Source of the DNA: JBMNTU01 sp050945895
GTDB lineage: Bacteria; Bacillota; Clostridia; Christensenellales; Christensenellaceae
Direction of reading: 5' to 3'
Assembly (NCBI GenBank): GCA_050945895.1
Contig: JBMNTU010000018.1
Span: 1 to 26,033, forward strand
DNA length: 26,033 nt
Made by a program: the position numbers and the translations under genes. The notes beneath the pieces were generated by a model. That model did no database searches and was not told where the DNA came from. It was given only the letters and a program-made list of their open reading frames with translations. Position 1 is the stretch's first letter. Every line of letters begins with the position of its first letter. Positions 24,482 through 26,033 of this stretch are shown piece after piece.

Positions 24482-26033
24482 ATGCTGGAATTAGACCGGA
24501 TCGATTATAGAGGACTTGATAAAGACACTATTTTGAATCGCATCGACTGGATTGGGCACATGGCGCAAGCTGAAAAAACGGCGGAACAAGCACGGAGCCA
24601 AACAGTTGTGGAATTGCCGCGCCAAAAGGGACTTGTCGAACGCGCAAAGGACAAAGCAAAGCGTGTTGTAAAGAAAACTCCGTTTGGCAGGCTGGTGCTG
24701 TCTAAGCGAAACAGGGAAACGCTTCGCGCCGCCTATACGGATATGACAAAACCAGCAATGGACCTGACGCCTTTGTTTGGGTTGGAGGATAAGCCTTTTC
24801 TGGAACAGGCGATCCGCATTCTTTTCCGGCGGGACATACAGAAGGATGAGTGTTACGGATTGATGAACCTTATGAAGCAGGAGTTTACGAAGGCTTCCAT
24901 TTTATATATTCTATTGAGCTCGAGCGAGGCGGACAGAGCCGTGTCGATTGAAGGATTTGAGCGCTACGAGCAGGAATATGTACGGATCAGGCGCAAAGTG
25001 CAGATAAAAAATCTACCCGTTATAAACTATATTGTTGCGCTTGCCGTTATGCCTATGCGAGCAAAGGCAATAGAAGAGCGAATGGTACGGAATGAAATTG
25101 ACGATTTTCTGTACCAAGAGGAAACGAATGCATCCATTGCCCGGCACACCGGTGCTGTTATCGGCCACATGAATGAATGGCACATAACAACGCAAAACGA
25201 ATTAAGAAACCACATGTCACACAAAATCGGCGAATTGATTGATTGGCAAGAGAAGAAGATGGAAGAAATCATGTGGGGGCAAGTAAAAAAAGTGGAGGAT
25301 ATGCAGGAGGTGCTGTTGGAGGCGCAGCATAGAGAGGCAACAGCCATGAAAGAGGGGCTTGTGGCACTGAGTGAAAAAACAGACCGGCTGTACGATTTGA
25401 TGGAGAGCAACACTGGAAAACACATCATTCCTTCATTCCAGGGAGGAATAACAGTGGTAGACACCGGCGCGATGCAACTGGGCGTACCTGCAGAAGACTG
25501 GAAAACGGCGGCGCTGCTGGCCAAGTACGGGCATTTGGAAATCGGCACGGAGAAGTTTATTCAGCGGTTTGTTAAAAAGGGAATGACAGTGGTGGATATT
25601 GGTGCAAATCTGGGTGTGATGTCTATCCTTATGGCGCAAAACATTGGCGACTCCGGAAAGCTGTATAGCTTTGAACCGTCTCCAAAAGTGTTTGAAATCA
25701 TGCAAAACAACCTGGCACTGAATGGATTTGAGGGCGCGGAAAATATTGTTTTGCTGAACAAGGCCGTGGCAGACCGGGAAGGAGAAATACGCTTCCGGGA
25801 GTACGAAACCAGCGGGCACAGCTCCATATACGACATGGACGAGAAGGTCGTAAATATGACAAAGGTAAAAATGACCGACCTGGATTCCGTTTTGGCGGGG
25901 CAAGCGGCAGACCTCATAAAAATCGACGTCGAGGGCGCAGAGCCGCTTGTTTTAAAGGGAATGCAAAAAACGATTAAAAACAGCCCAAACCTGCATATTA
26001 TCATGGAATTTGCGCCCAGCATATTGAAAAAGG
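24482..26033 (+). CDS. FkbM-family methyltransferase with DUF4214-like N-terminal region (partial, runs off the window)
   Basis: The frame is open from ATG 24482 to the last base (517 codons) with no stop, so the 3' end is missing. Residues about 95-150 (FLEQAIRILFRRDIQ, ILYILLSSSEAD) resemble DUF4214, a domain common in surface glycan proteins. Residues about 210-315 are Glu/Lys/Met-rich and probably a coiled coil. From about 360 on there is a Rossmann methyltransferase of the FkbM type: SAM-binding VVDIGANLGVMSILMA, FEPSPKVFEIM, and IKIDVEGAEPLVLKGM. GAGGA lies 6 bases before the ATG and rmd ends 9 bases upstream, so it belongs to the gmd operon. It probably O-methylates a sugar, likely rhamnose in a surface glycan; that substrate is an inference. 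No glycosyltransferase signature is seen in the part present. Confidence 0.85.
   Translation, partial: MLELDRIDYRGLDKDTILNRIDWIGHMAQAEKTAEQARSQTVVELPRQKGLVERAKDKAKRVVKKTPFGRLVLSKRNRETLRAAYTDMTKPAMDLTPLFGLEDKPFLEQAIRILFRRDIQKDECYGLMNLMKQEFTKASILYILLSSSEADRAVSIEGFERYEQEYVRIRRKVQIKNLPVINYIVALAVMPMRAKAIEERMVRNEIDDFLYQEETNASIARHTGAVIGHMNEWHITTQNELRNHMSHKIGELIDWQEKKMEEIMWGQVKKVEDMQEVLLEAQHREATAMKEGLVALSEKTDRLYDLMESNTGKHIIPSFQGGITVVDTGAMQLGVPAEDWKTAALLAKYGHLEIGTEKFIQRFVKKGMTVVDIGANLGVMSILMAQNIGDSGKLYSFEPSPKVFEIMQNNLALNGFEGAENIVLLNKAVADREGEIRFREYETSGHSSIYDMDEKVVNMTKVKMTDLDSVLAGQAADLIKIDVEGAEPLVLKGMQKTIKNSPNLHIIMEFAPSILKK

Overview
The window looks like chromosome of an anaerobic, fermentative Gram-positive bacterium of the class Clostridia, of moderate GC content. 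The reasons are a multi-subunit [FeFe] hydrogenase, several lipobox lipoproteins, a secreted peptidoglycan amidase with Gram-positive-type repeats, AGGAGG-like ribosome binding sites, some TTG starts, and sigma-A promoters with 17-base spacers. A Christensenella-like relative is possible, but the sequence alone does not fix the genus. I see no phage, insertion sequence, CRISPR array, tRNA or rRNA.

Layout. 1-3040 (+): a hybrid sensor histidine kinase whose N-terminus seems to be missing, preceded at the window edge by a perfect 16-bp hairpin; then an NlpC/P60 peptidase without a signal peptide, and a terminator. 3318-7920 (-): 3-methyladenine DNA glycosylase (tag) and, upstream of it, a three-gene hydrogenase operon (HndB-like ferredoxin, NuoF-like HydB, catalytic HydA) with a clear promoter. 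8265-9650 (-): a MATE exporter. 9820-12667 (+): a homocysteine S-methyltransferase-like protein and a periplasmic-binding-protein-like lipoprotein. 12723-15730 (-): ECF-type sigma factor, membrane-bound putative anti-sigma factor and von Willebrand A lipoprotein, probably one regulatory operon. 15960-17408 (+): cytoplasmic alpha-amylase. 17446-18102 (-): membrane-anchored GerMN-like protein. 18347-22247 (+): a small lipoprotein and a 1127-residue secreted amidase with four GBS Bsp-like repeats and two glucosaminidase-like domains. 22532-26033 (+): gmd and rmd, which together would make GDP-D-rhamnose, followed by a large DUF4214-like/FkbM methyltransferase protein cut by the window end.

How the parts fit. 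The hydrogenase operon would couple NADH and/or ferredoxin oxidation to H2 production. The right half is mostly cell-envelope biology: lipoproteins, wall hydrolysis and nucleotide-sugar synthesis for a surface glycan. Points most worth a second look are a Cys-to-Ser change at an H-cluster ligand position in HydA, the missing NuoE-like subunit at the hydrogenase locus, the catalytically degenerate second glucosaminidase-like domain, the sigma/anti-sigma/VWA operon, and a double-promoter leader with hairpins before gmd. I did not find a clearly new multi-gene system; the sigma/anti-sigma/VWA operon is the best candidate for uncharacterised regulation.
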